Below are positions 18,501 to 27,507 of a stretch of DNA of 64,000 nucleotides, piece by piece. Below the pieces are notes generated by a model. It was not told the DNA's origin and did not search any database. It was given only the letters and a program-made list of their open reading frames with translations. Position 1 is the stretch's first letter, and the number at the start of each line of letters is the position of its first letter. Location of the stretch: assembly GCF_001307275.1 (NCBI RefSeq), contig NZ_CP012831.1, positions 6,564,501 through 6,628,500 of the forward strand. The letters run 5' to 3'. The translations under genes were made by a program, and so were the position numbers. This DNA comes from Pseudomonas fluorescens (GTDB taxonomy: Bacteria; Pseudomonadota; Gammaproteobacteria; Pseudomonadales; Pseudomonadaceae).

Positions 18501-21177
18501 CGACGCCAACCAGGATGTGCTGACCTACACCGCGACCCTCGCCAACGGCAACGCCCTGCCCGCCTGGCTGAGTTTCAATGCCACCAGCCTGACCTTCAGC
18601 GGCACGCCGACCAGCACCGCTGCGGGCAACTACGACGTCCTGGTCAAGGCCACCGATCCCTCGGGCGCCTCGGTCAGCGACAACTTCACCCTGGTGGTGG
18701 CCGATGCGCCCGCCAACACCATTACCGGCACCAACAACGGCGAAACCCTCAACGGCACGACAGGCGCGGACCTGATCCTCGGCCTCGGCGGCAACGATAC
18801 GATCAAGGCCGGCACCGGCGCGGACATCGTCGACGGCGGTGCCGGACGGGACTCGTTGTACGGTGGCGATGGCGCCGACACGTTTCGCTACAGCAACCTG
18901 TCCGACAGCTACCGCGACTACGACACCGGTGGTGTCACCGCCACCGACACGATTTATGACTTCACCGTTGGCGTCGACAAAATCGACGTCTCGGGGCTGG
19001 GCTTTCTCGGCCTCGGCGATGGCAGCAACGGCACGTTGTACATGACCCTGAACGCGGCCGGTGACAAGACCTACATCAAGTCCGCCGAAGCCGACGCCGA
19101 TGGCAATCGCTTCGAGATCGCCCTCAACGGCAACTACCTCAACACCCTCACCGCCAACGACTTCGTCTTCGGCGAGCGTGCCCAGCAGGACATTCTCTAC
19201 CTGCCCACCCTCGGCCAATCCAATGCGCGCCTGCTGCGCATGACCGAGGACGACGACCAGTCCGGCACTTCGATGCTGGTCAATGACCTGAACCGCTACA
19301 CCACCTACGACGTGCGCAGCCAGTTCACCGATGCCGATGGCAACGGTATCGACATCGCGGTCGGCGGCAGTACGGTCAACGGCTTGTCCACACTCAGCCC
19401 CGAGGAACTCCAGCTGTGCTGGTGGTTGACAGACACCAACCAACCCGGGCCGGCACTGTTGCGGGCAGTGACGCTACTGCGTGACCAGCGCACCGAGCTG
19501 CAGTCGATCGACAACGTCACCATGGGCATCATCTGGGGCCAGGGCGAGGAAGCCGCCCAGGAAATCGCCCGCGCCACGGACAAGGCCGCGGCTGCGGCGG
19601 CGTATAAAGCCGCGACCCTGAAAGTCTTCGATTACCTGCACGCCCAGTTCGGCAATTTCAGTGTGTACCTGATGGAGACCGGGCACTACGAACAGGATGC
19701 GGCGCGGGCCCGGGGTTACTCGGAAGAGAAGATTGCCTCCATCGTCGAAGGCGTCGGTTATGTCCGCGCCGCCCAGGAGGCCATGGCCGCCGAACGTGCC
19801 GACGTCAAGCTGGCGGTGGACTACACCGACCTGCCCTTGCGCTACGAAGTCGATCCGCTGGTGTATCCCGATGACGTCTGGCACCTGCACGAGGAATCGG
19901 CGGAAATCGTCGGACAACGCCTGGCGGATTACATTGCCGATGACCTGGGCTTCCAGGGCAACCCCAACGACAACAACAGCGTGCAGGACATTTTCGACAA
20001 CGCCCAGAACCAGGGCGGGATGATCTCCGGCACCGACCAGGACGATACCCTGGTGGGCAGCTCGGGCAACGACACGATCAATGGCGACCTGGGCGCCGAC
20101 ACCATGACCGGCGGCGATGGCAACGACATCTACGTGGTCGACAACGCGTTCGACAGTGTGGTGGAAACCAACACCTCGGCCTCGCAGATCGACACCGTGC
20201 AGGCTTCGGTCAGTTGGACCCTGGGCGCCAACCTCGAAAACCTGGTACTCACCGGCATATCGGAGATCGACGGCACCGGTAACGAGCGGCGAAACTTCAT
20301 CACCGGCAACGCCGCCCATAACGTGCTCGATGGCGCCGCCGGGGCCGACAGCATGAGCGGTGGTGACGGCAACGACAGTTACTTTGTCGACAATGCCGAC
20401 GACAGCGTGATCGAGACCAACGGCAATGCGGTGACGGGCGGGATCGACAGTGTGCACAGCAGCCTGGCCGCCTATACCTTGGGTAACAATGTCGAAAACC
20501 TGTACATCGACAGCACTGGCGCCGCCAATGGCACGGGCAACGCGCTGGACAACACGCTGTTCGCCGGCGCCGGCAACAACATCCTGGACGGGCGCGATGG
20601 CAACGATACGGTGTCGTTCGAACGAGCCCTGTCCGGTGTTACGGTGAACCTCTCGACGTCTGCGCAACAAAACACGGTGGGGTCCGGGCTCGATACCTTG
20701 AAATTCATCGAGAACCTGACGGGAAGCGCCTATGCCGACAGTCTGTCCGGTAACAGCGCGGGGAACATCCTGAATGGCGGTGCAGGCAACGATACGCTGG
20801 TGGGCGGTTCGGGCGATGACCGGTTGATCGGTGGCGCGGGCACCGACAACCTCACCGGTGGCACGGGCGCGGACACCTACGCGTTTGGTGCGCTGTCGGA
20901 CATGGGCGTCGGGGCTTTGCGCGATGTGATCAGCGGTTTCAAGAGCGCGGAGTTCGACAAGTTGGACCTCACCGGCCTGGACGCCAACCCGCTGACCGCC
21001 ACCGTCGATGCCTTCACGTTCATCGGCAGCAATGCCTTCGACGCCACCAACGCCACCGGCCAGTTGCGCTTCGTCGATGGCATCCTCTCCGGCAGTACCA
21101 ACGCCGACGCCACCCCCGAGTTCGAATTCGAACTGGTGGGCGTCAAGGAGCTGCACGCCAGCGACTTCACCGCCTGA
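15565..21177 (+). CDS. psmE: Secreted bifunctional mannuronan C5-epimerase / acetylesterase (PsmE-like)
   Basis: This 1,870-residue protein converts mannuronate to guluronate in polymeric alginate outside the cell. Residues 1-380 are an AlgE-type A module with the catalytic set at the AlgE4 positions: Y149, D152, H154 (in GYGFDPHE) and D178. Calcium-binding RTX R-modules lie near 386-532, 534-686, 792-945 and 1051-1203. Two cadherin-like (CADG) domains lie near 688-790 and 947-1050. An SGNH-type esterase domain spans about 1206-1468, with GQS1219N, the WGQGEE block and D1437-V-W-H1440. The C-terminal 400 residues are further RTX repeats with an aliphatic end, as expected for type I secretion; there is no Sec signal. 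P. syringae PsmE is a known combined epimerase and O-acetylhydrolase. GGAG precedes the ATG. A type I exporter is encoded convergently. Confidence 0.95.
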   Translation: MIFNVQNFGAKGDGITDDTAAIQSAIDAAAAAGGGQVYMPTGTYIVSGGEEPSDGCLMLKSNVYLYGDGMGDTTVKLADGSDTKITGIIRSAYGEETHDFGVSNLTIDGNRDSTTGKVDGWFNGYIPGEEGYDSNVTLDSVEIKDCSGYGFDPHEQTVNMVIKNSVSHGNGLDGFVADFLSDSTFENNVAYNNDRHGFNVVTSTHDFTLTNNVAYDNGGNGIVVQRGSEDIPSPSNITITGGEVYGNGAEGVLIKLSSEVTVTGVDIHDNTSAGIRIYGSNHVEVIDNTLNNNSLGSAVPEIIIQSYDDTLGVSGKYFNGSDNLIQGNIISGSDLSTYGVAERNEDGTDRNAIIANTISHTSKGATLVYGDGSYVSATVPMTTVQGTPGNDTLLGSAASEIFYGGAGNDTINGAAGGDILVGGAGVDKLTGGTGADTFRFVAQSDSYRNATTSFDDTITDFDVTQDKIDLAGLGFTGLGNGRGGTLQVSYSASNNRTYIKDFDADASGNRFELILSGNLASTLTASNFIFNRVITGTSDSDSLLGSDAADTLLGLAGNDSLSGGAGDDKLDGGAGMDTLTGGTGADTFVFANRLDSYRNYNTGGANLGDLITDFNVSADKIDLSAMGFTGLGDGKNNTVYLVLNSAGTKTYIKSLEADANGNRFEVALDGNYLNTLTSANFVFATTSPTNQAPVLATPLVDQNATENTPFSYVVPATSFTDPDNDSLSYTAKLANGSALPSWLTFDAATRTFNGTPPDTASGTYSIQVTATDGSNATVSDSFTLAVQDVPATIVINGTPNNDTLTGTAANEQLFGGAGNDTLNGGAGNDILVGGTGVDKLTGGTGADVFRYTSKLDSYRTSSTSASDQILDFDVAADKIDVSALGYTGLGNGLNGTLQVTYSSSTNRTYLKDLTVDANGNRFEISMAGNFVSSLTANHFVFADQTNPTNVAPVVATPLLDQNASESTPFKYTVASNSFTDANQDVLTYTATLANGNALPAWLSFNATSLTFSGTPTSTAAGNYDVLVKATDPSGASVSDNFTLVVADAPANTITGTNNGETLNGTTGADLILGLGGNDTIKAGTGADIVDGGAGRDSLYGGDGADTFRYSNLSDSYRDYDTGGVTATDTIYDFTVGVDKIDVSGLGFLGLGDGSNGTLYMTLNAAGDKTYIKSAEADADGNRFEIALNGNYLNTLTANDFVFGERAQQDILYLPTLGQSNARLLRMTEDDDQSGTSMLVNDLNRYTTYDVRSQFTDADGNGIDIAVGGSTVNGLSTLSPEELQLCWWLTDTNQPGPALLRAVTLLRDQRTELQSIDNVTMGIIWGQGEEAAQEIARATDKAAAAAAYKAATLKVFDYLHAQFGNFSVYLMETGHYEQDAARARGYSEEKIASIVEGVGYVRAAQEAMAAERADVKLAVDYTDLPLRYEVDPLVYPDDVWHLHEESAEIVGQRLADYIADDLGFQGNPNDNNSVQDIFDNAQNQGGMISGTDQDDTLVGSSGNDTINGDLGADTMTGGDGNDIYVVDNAFDSVVETNTSASQIDTVQASVSWTLGANLENLVLTGISEIDGTGNERRNFITGNAAHNVLDGAAGADSMSGGDGNDSYFVDNADDSVIETNGNAVTGGIDSVHSSLAAYTLGNNVENLYIDSTGAANGTGNALDNTLFAGAGNNILDGRDGNDTVSFERALSGVTVNLSTSAQQNTVGSGLDTLKFIENLTGSAYADSLSGNSAGNILNGGAGNDTLVGGSGDDRLIGGAGTDNLTGGTGADTYAFGALSDMGVGALRDVISGFKSAEFDKLDLTGLDANPLTATVDAFTFIGSNAFDATNATGQLRFVDGILSGSTNADATPEFEFELVGVKELHASDFTA

Positions 21178-21191
21178 AGCAAGTCCCCAGA

Positions 21192-21281
21192 TGTGGGAGC
21201 GAGCTTGCTCGCGATGACGGCAGCACATCCAGCATGGATGCTGACTGCCCCACCGCTATCGCGAGCAAGCTCGCTCCCACA
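21192..21281. repeat. REPIN between epimerase and type I secretion operon
   Basis: An inverted pair of GAGCGAGCTTGCTCGC-type REP elements fills most of the 185-bp convergent gap between the epimerase and the TolC-like gene. It could act as a transcript end for both units. Confidence 0.92.
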
Positions 21282-21362
21282 GGAGGGCGTGCTGTGCCTG
21301 AAAGATTGAAGGCAAGCACAGCGCCTGGACAGTTTTTGTGGCGAACTTGAACCCTGGATTGT

Positions 21363-22718
21363 CTAGAACAAGCTTTGCACCTGTTCGAGCACCGCGCGGT
21401 TCATCTGGCCAGTGTGGGTGTGCAGGCTCACATAGCTTTGCAGCATGTCGAGCTTGGTATTGAGCAGGTCCCGGCGGGCCTGGAACAACCGCTGCTGCGC
21501 ATCAAGAATATCCACCGTGGAACGCACGCCACCCTGGAAACCTTTTTCCGTCGACGTCAGTGCTCGCTGGTTGGACTCTACCGCCCGCTGCATGGCCTTG
21601 CTCTTGGTGAACCCGGCGACGACGCCCAGGTAATCAGCCTCGATGTCCTCGGCCAGTTGTTGGCGCTGCACATCGTAGTCGGACTGGGCACCAGCCAGTT
21701 GTGCTTCGGCCTTGGCCACCGAGGCCCGTACCGCCCCGCCGCGATACAGCGGAATGTCCAACTGCACGCCCACGTAATAGGTGTCCTGGCGCGGATCGAG
21801 TTCCTGGTATTGACGGGTTTCCCGGCGGGTCAATTGAGTGGTCAACGACAGGGTCGGATAATGCCCGGCGCGCTGACTGTCGGCCTGGGCTTCGGCGACT
21901 TTCACTGCCGCCAGCCGGGCGGCCAGCTCGGGACTGGCCTGGCGGGCAATCGCCGTCCAGTACGGCAAGTCCTGCTCCGGCGGGATCGGGCTACCGGCGG
22001 CCAGTTCTTCGCGCATCGGCTGGATGTCATCGATAGGCACGCTGGCCCGCCCGGACAAAACCCGCAAGGCGGCCACGCGGCGCGCCTGGGCTTCAGCCTC
22101 CTGGGCTTGCACCAGGTCGAGCCGCGCCTGGGCCTCATCGATATCGGTGATCGCGCCCTGGCCGCCCTCGTACAGTTTTTTGCTCTGGATGACCAAGCCT
22201 TGGATGGCCGCCTTTTGCTGCTGGATCAGCTTGATCTCGTTCTCGGCACGGGCAACGTCGAAATACCCCTTTGCCACCCGGTCATACAAGGTCTGACCGG
22301 CCACGTCGAACACCTGGGTACCCAGTTGCCCCCGCGCCTTGCCTTCCTGGTACGCCGCCCAGCGGGCCTTGTCGTAGAGCGGCTGCTGCGCCGCCAGGGT
22401 GACGTTGTTCGCCTGGTAATCGTTGCTGTTGACGTAAGTGCTGTCGTCACCGCCGTCGGTACGTCCGCCGTAGCCGTAGCGCGAGGTCAGCGACACTTGC
22501 GGGTAGAGGCCACCACGGCCGATGTCCTCTTCATGCCGCGAAGCTTCAAAAGCGTGAGCCGCCGATTGCACGGTCGGATCGTTGAGGCGCGAAGCGTCGT
22601 AGGCGGCAGTGAGGCTCAGGCCACCCTCGGCGGCCCACAGCGGATTGATCACCGCCCAACCGGTATACAGGCCCAGCAATACACGCCAACGGTAGCGGCA
22701 ACGGTCGACCATGCTCAT
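21363..22718 (-). CDS. Type I secretion outer-membrane protein, TolC family
   Basis: This 451-residue protein has an N-terminal signal peptide (cleavage near ALWAAEGG) and two outer-membrane efflux domains of the AprF/TolC type. The helical coiled-coil pattern is clear, for example in EAQARLDLVQAQEAEAQARR, and the family ending TVDILDAQQRLFQARRDLL is present. It should form the trimeric outer-membrane duct of a type I system. Its start overlaps the stop of the HlyD-type gene by 4 bases, so the three exporter genes form one operon. The convergent RTX epimerase is the obvious substrate. Confidence 0.94.
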   Translation of the reverse strand: MSMVDRCRYRWRVLLGLYTGWAVINPLWAAEGGLSLTAAYDASRLNDPTVQSAAHAFEASRHEEDIGRGGLYPQVSLTSRYGYGGRTDGGDDSTYVNSNDYQANNVTLAAQQPLYDKARWAAYQEGKARGQLGTQVFDVAGQTLYDRVAKGYFDVARAENEIKLIQQQKAAIQGLVIQSKKLYEGGQGAITDIDEAQARLDLVQAQEAEAQARRVAALRVLSGRASVPIDDIQPMREELAAGSPIPPEQDLPYWTAIARQASPELAARLAAVKVAEAQADSQRAGHYPTLSLTTQLTRRETRQYQELDPRQDTYYVGVQLDIPLYRGGAVRASVAKAEAQLAGAQSDYDVQRQQLAEDIEADYLGVVAGFTKSKAMQRAVESNQRALTSTEKGFQGGVRSTVDILDAQQRLFQARRDLLNTKLDMLQSYVSLHTHTGQMNRAVLEQVQSLF

Positions 22719-24085
22719 TCCTCCTTGAAGGCTGCCAGCAAGCGTTCACGCAAAGGCTTCATCAGGTAATTCATCAAGGTGCGTTCGCCCGTCACCACCG
22801 TGACATCGGCGAGCATGCCGGGGCGCACCTGCAGGCCGGCGCTCTGCAACGCGACCACAGTGTCGGCGGGAATCTCGACCTTGGCGGAGAAGTACGGTTG
22901 GTGTGTCTGCTCATTGATCAACTGGTCCGCCGACACCGTCGTCACCGTGCCGGTGACCGTGGGTGTGTCCACCCGTTGCAGCGCGGTGAAATGCACATGC
23001 ACCGGCAGGCCCGGGCGCAGTTTGTTGGCCATCAGCGGCTCGAAGCGAGCGGTGATCGCCATCGGCGCATCCAGCGGCACCACCTGCATCAGGGTCTGGC
23101 CGGCCTGCGCAACGCCGCCGACCGTATGAATGCTCACGTCCATGACCTGCCCGGCCACTGGCGCGCGGATCGCACCGTTGTCGACTTCAAACTGCAAGGC
23201 CCGGATCTGATCGGCATAACCGGCCGCCTCGGCCGAGACTTCACTGAGCTGGGTTTCGGCATCGCGGCGGAACTCCTGCTGCGCCTGCAAGGCCTTGAGC
23301 CGGCTTTCGTTGATCGCCTGCCGGGTCCTGCCGACATCGCCCACCCCAGAAGCGATCTGCCCCGCCAACTGGGCCGCGTTGCGCTCGGCCTCGAACAGTT
23401 TGTTGCGTGGAACGTAGCCTTCCCGGGCCAGGTCACGCAGGCCTTCAAGCTCTTGCTGCTGGAAGCGCATCTGCGCGTCGTAGTTGCGCTTGACGCCTTC
23501 GTAGCCAAGCAGTTGTTGCTGCAATGCCGCGGCTTCGTGCTCGATGATCTGCAAGCGGCTGCCCAGCTCCGCACGGCGAGTGATGAACAACTGGCTCTGC
23601 AACGCCATGGCCGCCTTGACCCGCGGCTCGTCGGCGTGGGCCAGCAGTTCCGCGGGCCATTGGATCTCGGCGCTGCCCAGGCGCTCGGCAATCAAGCGCG
23701 CCTCGACGCTGCGATCATTGAGCAGCTTGCCCAGGGTCACGTCCAGTTGCGACTGCGCCTGCACCGTGTTGAGTTGCACGAGCAATTGCCCCTGGGTGAC
23801 GCGGTCGCCATCGCTGACCAGGAGCTTTTCCACCACCCCGCCGACCAACGACTGCACCGCCTTGCGCTCCCCCGCCACCACCACGGTGCCGCTGCCCACC
23901 ACGCCCTGGTCGAGTGGCGCCAGGCAGGCCCAGAGCAGGAAACCACCCAGCGTCAGGACCAGGAACCCCACGCCATAACGCGCTGCATGTCCGGCATCGG
24001 TCCTGGCGCTGGGCAGCGCCAGGGTGTTGCGCACGCTCAGCCCCTGCTCGCTGTAAGCGTGTGCCTCCGGAATCAGATCACGCAT
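22715..24085 (-). CDS. Type I secretion membrane-fusion protein, HlyD/AprE family
   Basis: This 456-residue periplasmic adaptor has a single N-terminal membrane helix near residues 36-56. A long coiled coil follows (roughly 100-300), then the family motif GAIRAPVAGQVMDVSIHTVGGVAQAGQ and a C-terminal beta-barrel. It connects the ABC transporter to the TolC-like duct. Stops and starts overlap the genes on both sides (8 bases with the ABC gene, 4 with the TolC gene), so the three are translationally coupled. Confidence 0.94.
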   Translation of the reverse strand: MRDLIPEAHAYSEQGLSVRNTLALPSARTDAGHAARYGVGFLVLTLGGFLLWACLAPLDQGVVGSGTVVVAGERKAVQSLVGGVVEKLLVSDGDRVTQGQLLVQLNTVQAQSQLDVTLGKLLNDRSVEARLIAERLGSAEIQWPAELLAHADEPRVKAAMALQSQLFITRRAELGSRLQIIEHEAAALQQQLLGYEGVKRNYDAQMRFQQQELEGLRDLAREGYVPRNKLFEAERNAAQLAGQIASGVGDVGRTRQAINESRLKALQAQQEFRRDAETQLSEVSAEAAGYADQIRALQFEVDNGAIRAPVAGQVMDVSIHTVGGVAQAGQTLMQVVPLDAPMAITARFEPLMANKLRPGLPVHVHFTALQRVDTPTVTGTVTTVSADQLINEQTHQPYFSAKVEIPADTVVALQSAGLQVRPGMLADVTVVTGERTLMNYLMKPLRERLLAAFKEE

Positions 24086-25799
24086 CTTTGCCAGCCTCCC
24101 TGACCGTGGCCGGTCGCGGCCCCGGCATCAATGCCTTGAGCACCCGGTCCCGAGGGCCGAACGCCTGTTGAGTACCGTCCTTGAGCACCAGGATGTGATC
24201 GACCACCGCCAGCACACTGGGCCGGTGAGTGATCAACACCACGGTGCTGCCGGCCGCCTTGAGCGCACTGATCGCCTGGACCAGCGCCAGCTCACCGGCG
24301 TCATCGAGATTGGAGTTGGGCTCATCGAGCACGATCAGCGACGGCCGCCCGTAGAGTGCGCGAGCCAGGCCCAGGCGTTGTTTTTGCCCACCGGACAAGC
24401 CAAGTCCGCCGGGGCCCAGCGGCGTGTCGTAGCCCTTGGGAAACCTCAGGATCATTTCGTGGATGCCGGCATGCCGTCCGGCGGCGATGATTTTGTCGGC
24501 GTCCTGCTCACCGAAACGGGCGATGTTGTCGGCGACCGTGCCGTCGAACAACTCGATGTCCTGGGGCAGGTAGCCAAGGTGCGGCCCCAGGGCATCGTGG
24601 GACCACTGGCTGATCTCGGCATCGTCCAGGCGCACCGACCCGCCCATGGCCGGCCAGACCCCGACCAGGGCCCGGGCCAGTGTCGATTTGCCGCTGGCGC
24701 TGGGCCCGACCACGGCCAGCACGTCGCCCTTGGCGAGGCTGAAATTGATCCCGCGCAGGATCGGCTGCGAAGCCCCCGGCGGGCCGACATACAGCTGTTC
24801 CAGGCGCACCGCGCCGCTGGGCGGTGGCAACGGCATGCGCAGGCGTTCACGCGGGTGCTGGGCCAGCAATTGGCTCAGGCGCTGATAGCTTTGGCGCCCG
24901 GCGTTGAATTGTTTCCACGAGCCGATGGCGATTTCCACGGGCGCCAGGGCTCGCCCGAGCAACAGCGACATCGCAATCATCATGCCCGCCGACAGTTGGC
25001 CTTCGAGCACCAGCAAGGCCCCCAGCCCCAAGGCCAAGGACTGCCCGGAGATCCGCACGAAACGCGTCGCCGAAGTGATGCGCGCGCCGCGGTCGCTGGC
25101 ATGGGCCTGGGCGGCAATGATGCGTTGCTGCAGCAGGCTCCAGCGCTGACGCAACGGCCCGAGCATGCCCAGGGCCTGGATGACTTCGGCGTTGTGCAGC
25201 GTGCTGTTGACGTAAATCGACGACTGCACCCCCAAGCGATTGGCTTCGCCCAGGCGCGCGCGCGTCGCCAGTTCGCCCCACAGTGCCAAGCCGATCAGCA
25301 CCAGGGCGAGCACCAGCGTCAGCACGCCGAACCAGGGATGAAAGATGAACGCCACCAGCAGGAAGATCGGCAGCCAGGGTGCGTCGAGCAACGCGATCAA
25401 GCCCTGCCCAGTGATCAACTGGCGCAACGTCGCCAGGTCGCTGAGCACCTGCGCCGGGTTGGCGTTGTGTTCGCGCAGGCTGCGGGCGAAAGCCGCGTCG
25501 AAGACCCGCTCGCCCAAGGCATCGTCCAGCCCCGCGCTCATACGGATCATCACCTCGCCGCGCACCCACTCGATCAGGGCACTGAACATGAACAGTCCCA
25601 GGGCCATCAAGGTGAGCATGAACAAGGTGGTTTCGTTGCGGCTGGTCAGGACCCGGTCGTAGACCTGCATCATGTACAGCGACGGCACCAGCACCAGCAG
25701 ATTGATCACGCCACTGAACAACGCCAGGGCCCAGAACACCCGGCGGTAGCTCAATAAGGCAGCATCGATGTCATGACGCGGATCGAGTAGAAACCCCAT
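24078..25799 (-). CDS. Type I secretion ABC transporter, AprD/PrtD family
   Basis: This 573-residue membrane ATPase energises export of RTX proteins. An ABC transmembrane domain with about six helices spans residues 15-310. The nucleotide-binding domain has Walker A GPSASGKST near 362, signature LSGGQKQRLGLARAL and Walker B LIVLDEPNSNLDD near 490. I chose the ATG at 25799 (MGFLLDPRHDID), because residues upstream in the longer frame look like non-coding translation and family members begin this way. No N-terminal C39-like domain is present. First gene of the exporter operon. Confidence 0.94.
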   Translation of the reverse strand: MGFLLDPRHDIDAALLSYRRVFWALALFSGVINLLVLVPSLYMMQVYDRVLTSRNETTLFMLTLMALGLFMFSALIEWVRGEVMIRMSAGLDDALGERVFDAAFARSLREHNANPAQVLSDLATLRQLITGQGLIALLDAPWLPIFLLVAFIFHPWFGVLTLVLALVLIGLALWGELATRARLGEANRLGVQSSIYVNSTLHNAEVIQALGMLGPLRQRWSLLQQRIIAAQAHASDRGARITSATRFVRISGQSLALGLGALLVLEGQLSAGMMIAMSLLLGRALAPVEIAIGSWKQFNAGRQSYQRLSQLLAQHPRERLRMPLPPPSGAVRLEQLYVGPPGASQPILRGINFSLAKGDVLAVVGPSASGKSTLARALVGVWPAMGGSVRLDDAEISQWSHDALGPHLGYLPQDIELFDGTVADNIARFGEQDADKIIAAGRHAGIHEMILRFPKGYDTPLGPGGLGLSGGQKQRLGLARALYGRPSLIVLDEPNSNLDDAGELALVQAISALKAAGSTVVLITHRPSVLAVVDHILVLKDGTQQAFGPRDRVLKALMPGPRPATVREAGKDA

Positions 25800-26106
25800 G
25801 GGAAATCGCCTGCAAAAGAAATTGTCGGTCCAGGACGCAATCCATCGCGAGGCTCTTTTCACCGAGGGAGCTCGAGAAAAAACTATCCAGCTGATGTGCC
25901 GATACCAGGGACGCTCCTCATCCCTACAGGCGCCAATTACTGACAACGCGGCTGCGGGTTAGTGCCGGTTCGCAAGGCTGGGTTTGCAAGTGGGTGACAG
26001 GCGGAAGGGCCGCGCTTCAAGACTGAGGTTTTTGTGCCTTGAATGGGCTTGAAAGGCGGTTTTGTTGACGCCAGTAACGTGGCGTCAACAGGGCAAAAAT
26101 GCCGGG
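25800..26106. other. Intergenic region between exporter operon and gabP
   Basis: This 307-bp region must hold the promoter of the minus-strand exporter operon and the 3' end of gabP. The only clear structure is a long stem-loop at 26063-26090. No gene is supported here. Confidence 0.5.
26063..26090. terminator. Perfect 11-bp stem-loop downstream of gabP
   Basis: TGTTGACGCCA and TGGCGTCAACA form an 11-bp perfect inverted repeat around a 6-base loop, 17 bases past the gabP stop. Neither side has a proper T-run, so this may be a weak terminator, a 3'-end stabiliser or an operator-like palindrome. Confidence 0.5.
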
Positions 26107-27507
26107 CTAACCGAGGGAAGCGACACGCTCAGGCTGGGGCGCATGCCGCGACGTCGCCAGGCCGATAAAGGAAATGATCAGCGCCAGGCCCAGGGTGGTA
26201 CTGACCTCGCTGCGGTGCTCGGGGGTGATCATCATGACCGCCAGCGCCGCCGAGATGAACACGATGACCAACCAGGTCAGCCAAGGGAACAGCCACATGC
26301 GAAAAGGCAGCTCGATGTTCTGCCGTTGCATCATTCGGCGCATGCGCAGTTGCGAGATGGCGATCACCAGGTACACCAGCAAGGCGATGGCGCCGGAGCT
26401 GGCGAGCAGGAACTGGAACAGGCCGGCGGGCATGAAGTAGCTGAACAACGTGACACCCGCGCCCAACACGGTACTGGCAATCACCGCGGACCGTGGCACG
26501 CCGGCCGAGGACGTGACCTTCAAGGCCTTTGGCGCATCGCCACGGCGCCCCAAGGAGTACAACATCCGCGAGGCGATATAGATCGAAGAGTTCATGCAAC
26601 TGGCCACGGCGATCAGCACCACCATATCCACCAGGAATTTGGCGTGGGGAATGTTCATCAGCTCCAGGGCCCGCTGGTAGGAACCGACTGAAGCCAGGAG
26701 CGGATCGTTCCAGGGCACCACGGAAATGACCACGAAGATCGACAGCAGGTAGAACACACCGATACGCCAGATCACCGAACGAGTGGCCTTGGCAATGTTC
26801 TGCGCAGGGTTATCGGATTCGGCGGCGGCGATCGTTACCGCCTCTGTACCGATGAAGCTGAACATGATGGTGATGAACGCGCCCACCACCGCCGACAGGC
26901 CATTGGGGGCGAACCCGCCATGCTCCTCCATCAACCGACTCAGGCCGCTGGCCTCGCGCTCGGGAATCCAGCCCATCAGCACCGCGAAACCCAGGGAGAT
27001 GAAGCCGATGATCGCCACGACCTTGGCCATGGCGAACCAGAACTCGAACTCACCGTACTTCGACACGCTGAACAGATTCGTCACGGCCAGCAACACGATC
27101 GACACCGAGGCGAACAGCCAGGCATCGACGGCGGGAAACCACTGGTTGAGTACATGACCGGCGGCCAACGCTTCGATGGGAATCACCAGCACCCAGAACC
27201 ACCAGTAGAGCCAACCGATGGTGAAGCCTGCCCAGCGTCCGATGGCCTGGTCGGCATAGGTGGAGAAGGAGCCGGTGTCCGGGTTGGCGACGGCCATCTC
27301 GCCCAGCATGCGCATGACCAGGACCACCAACAGCCCGGAAAACAGATAGGCCAGCATGACGGCCGGGCCGGCGGCGGCAATGGCATGGCCCGATCCCACG
27401 AACAGACCCGCACCGATGATTCCGGCGATGGACAGCATGGTGACGTGACGAGGCTTGAAGCCCTGTGCCAGATGGCCGTTCGAGTCCTTGAAGCTGGGGC
27501 TGGTCAT
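26107..27507 (-). CDS. gabP: GABA permease, amino acid-polyamine-organocation family
   Basis: This 466-residue protein equals E. coli GabP in length and shares its hallmark segments (HVTMLSIAGIIGAGLFVGSG, PDTGSFSTYADQAIGRWAG and FSFIGTEAVTIAAAESDNP). Twelve membrane helices are expected. It imports 4-aminobutyrate and related omega-amino acids with protons. I chose the ATG at 27507 (MTSPSFKDSNG) because AAGAGAA lies upstream and the alignment to the family begins there, rather than the longer frame starting at 27615. The neighbouring amide hydrolase and polyamine-type binding protein suggest a nitrogen-scavenging context. Confidence 0.93.
   Translation of the reverse strand: MTSPSFKDSNGHLAQGFKPRHVTMLSIAGIIGAGLFVGSGHAIAAAGPAVMLAYLFSGLLVVLVMRMLGEMAVANPDTGSFSTYADQAIGRWAGFTIGWLYWWFWVLVIPIEALAAGHVLNQWFPAVDAWLFASVSIVLLAVTNLFSVSKYGEFEFWFAMAKVVAIIGFISLGFAVLMGWIPEREASGLSRLMEEHGGFAPNGLSAVVGAFITIMFSFIGTEAVTIAAAESDNPAQNIAKATRSVIWRIGVFYLLSIFVVISVVPWNDPLLASVGSYQRALELMNIPHAKFLVDMVVLIAVASCMNSSIYIASRMLYSLGRRGDAPKALKVTSSAGVPRSAVIASTVLGAGVTLFSYFMPAGLFQFLLASSGAIALLVYLVIAISQLRMRRMMQRQNIELPFRMWLFPWLTWLVIVFISAALAVMMITPEHRSEVSTTLGLALIISFIGLATSRHAPQPERVASLG

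Noticed and set aside
17188..21228. Very long antisense open frames (751 and 584 codons) opposite the epimerase
   Set aside because: They mirror the repetitive GC-rich RTX coding and have low-complexity Val/Gly/Ala products with no family; the plus-strand gene explains the openness.
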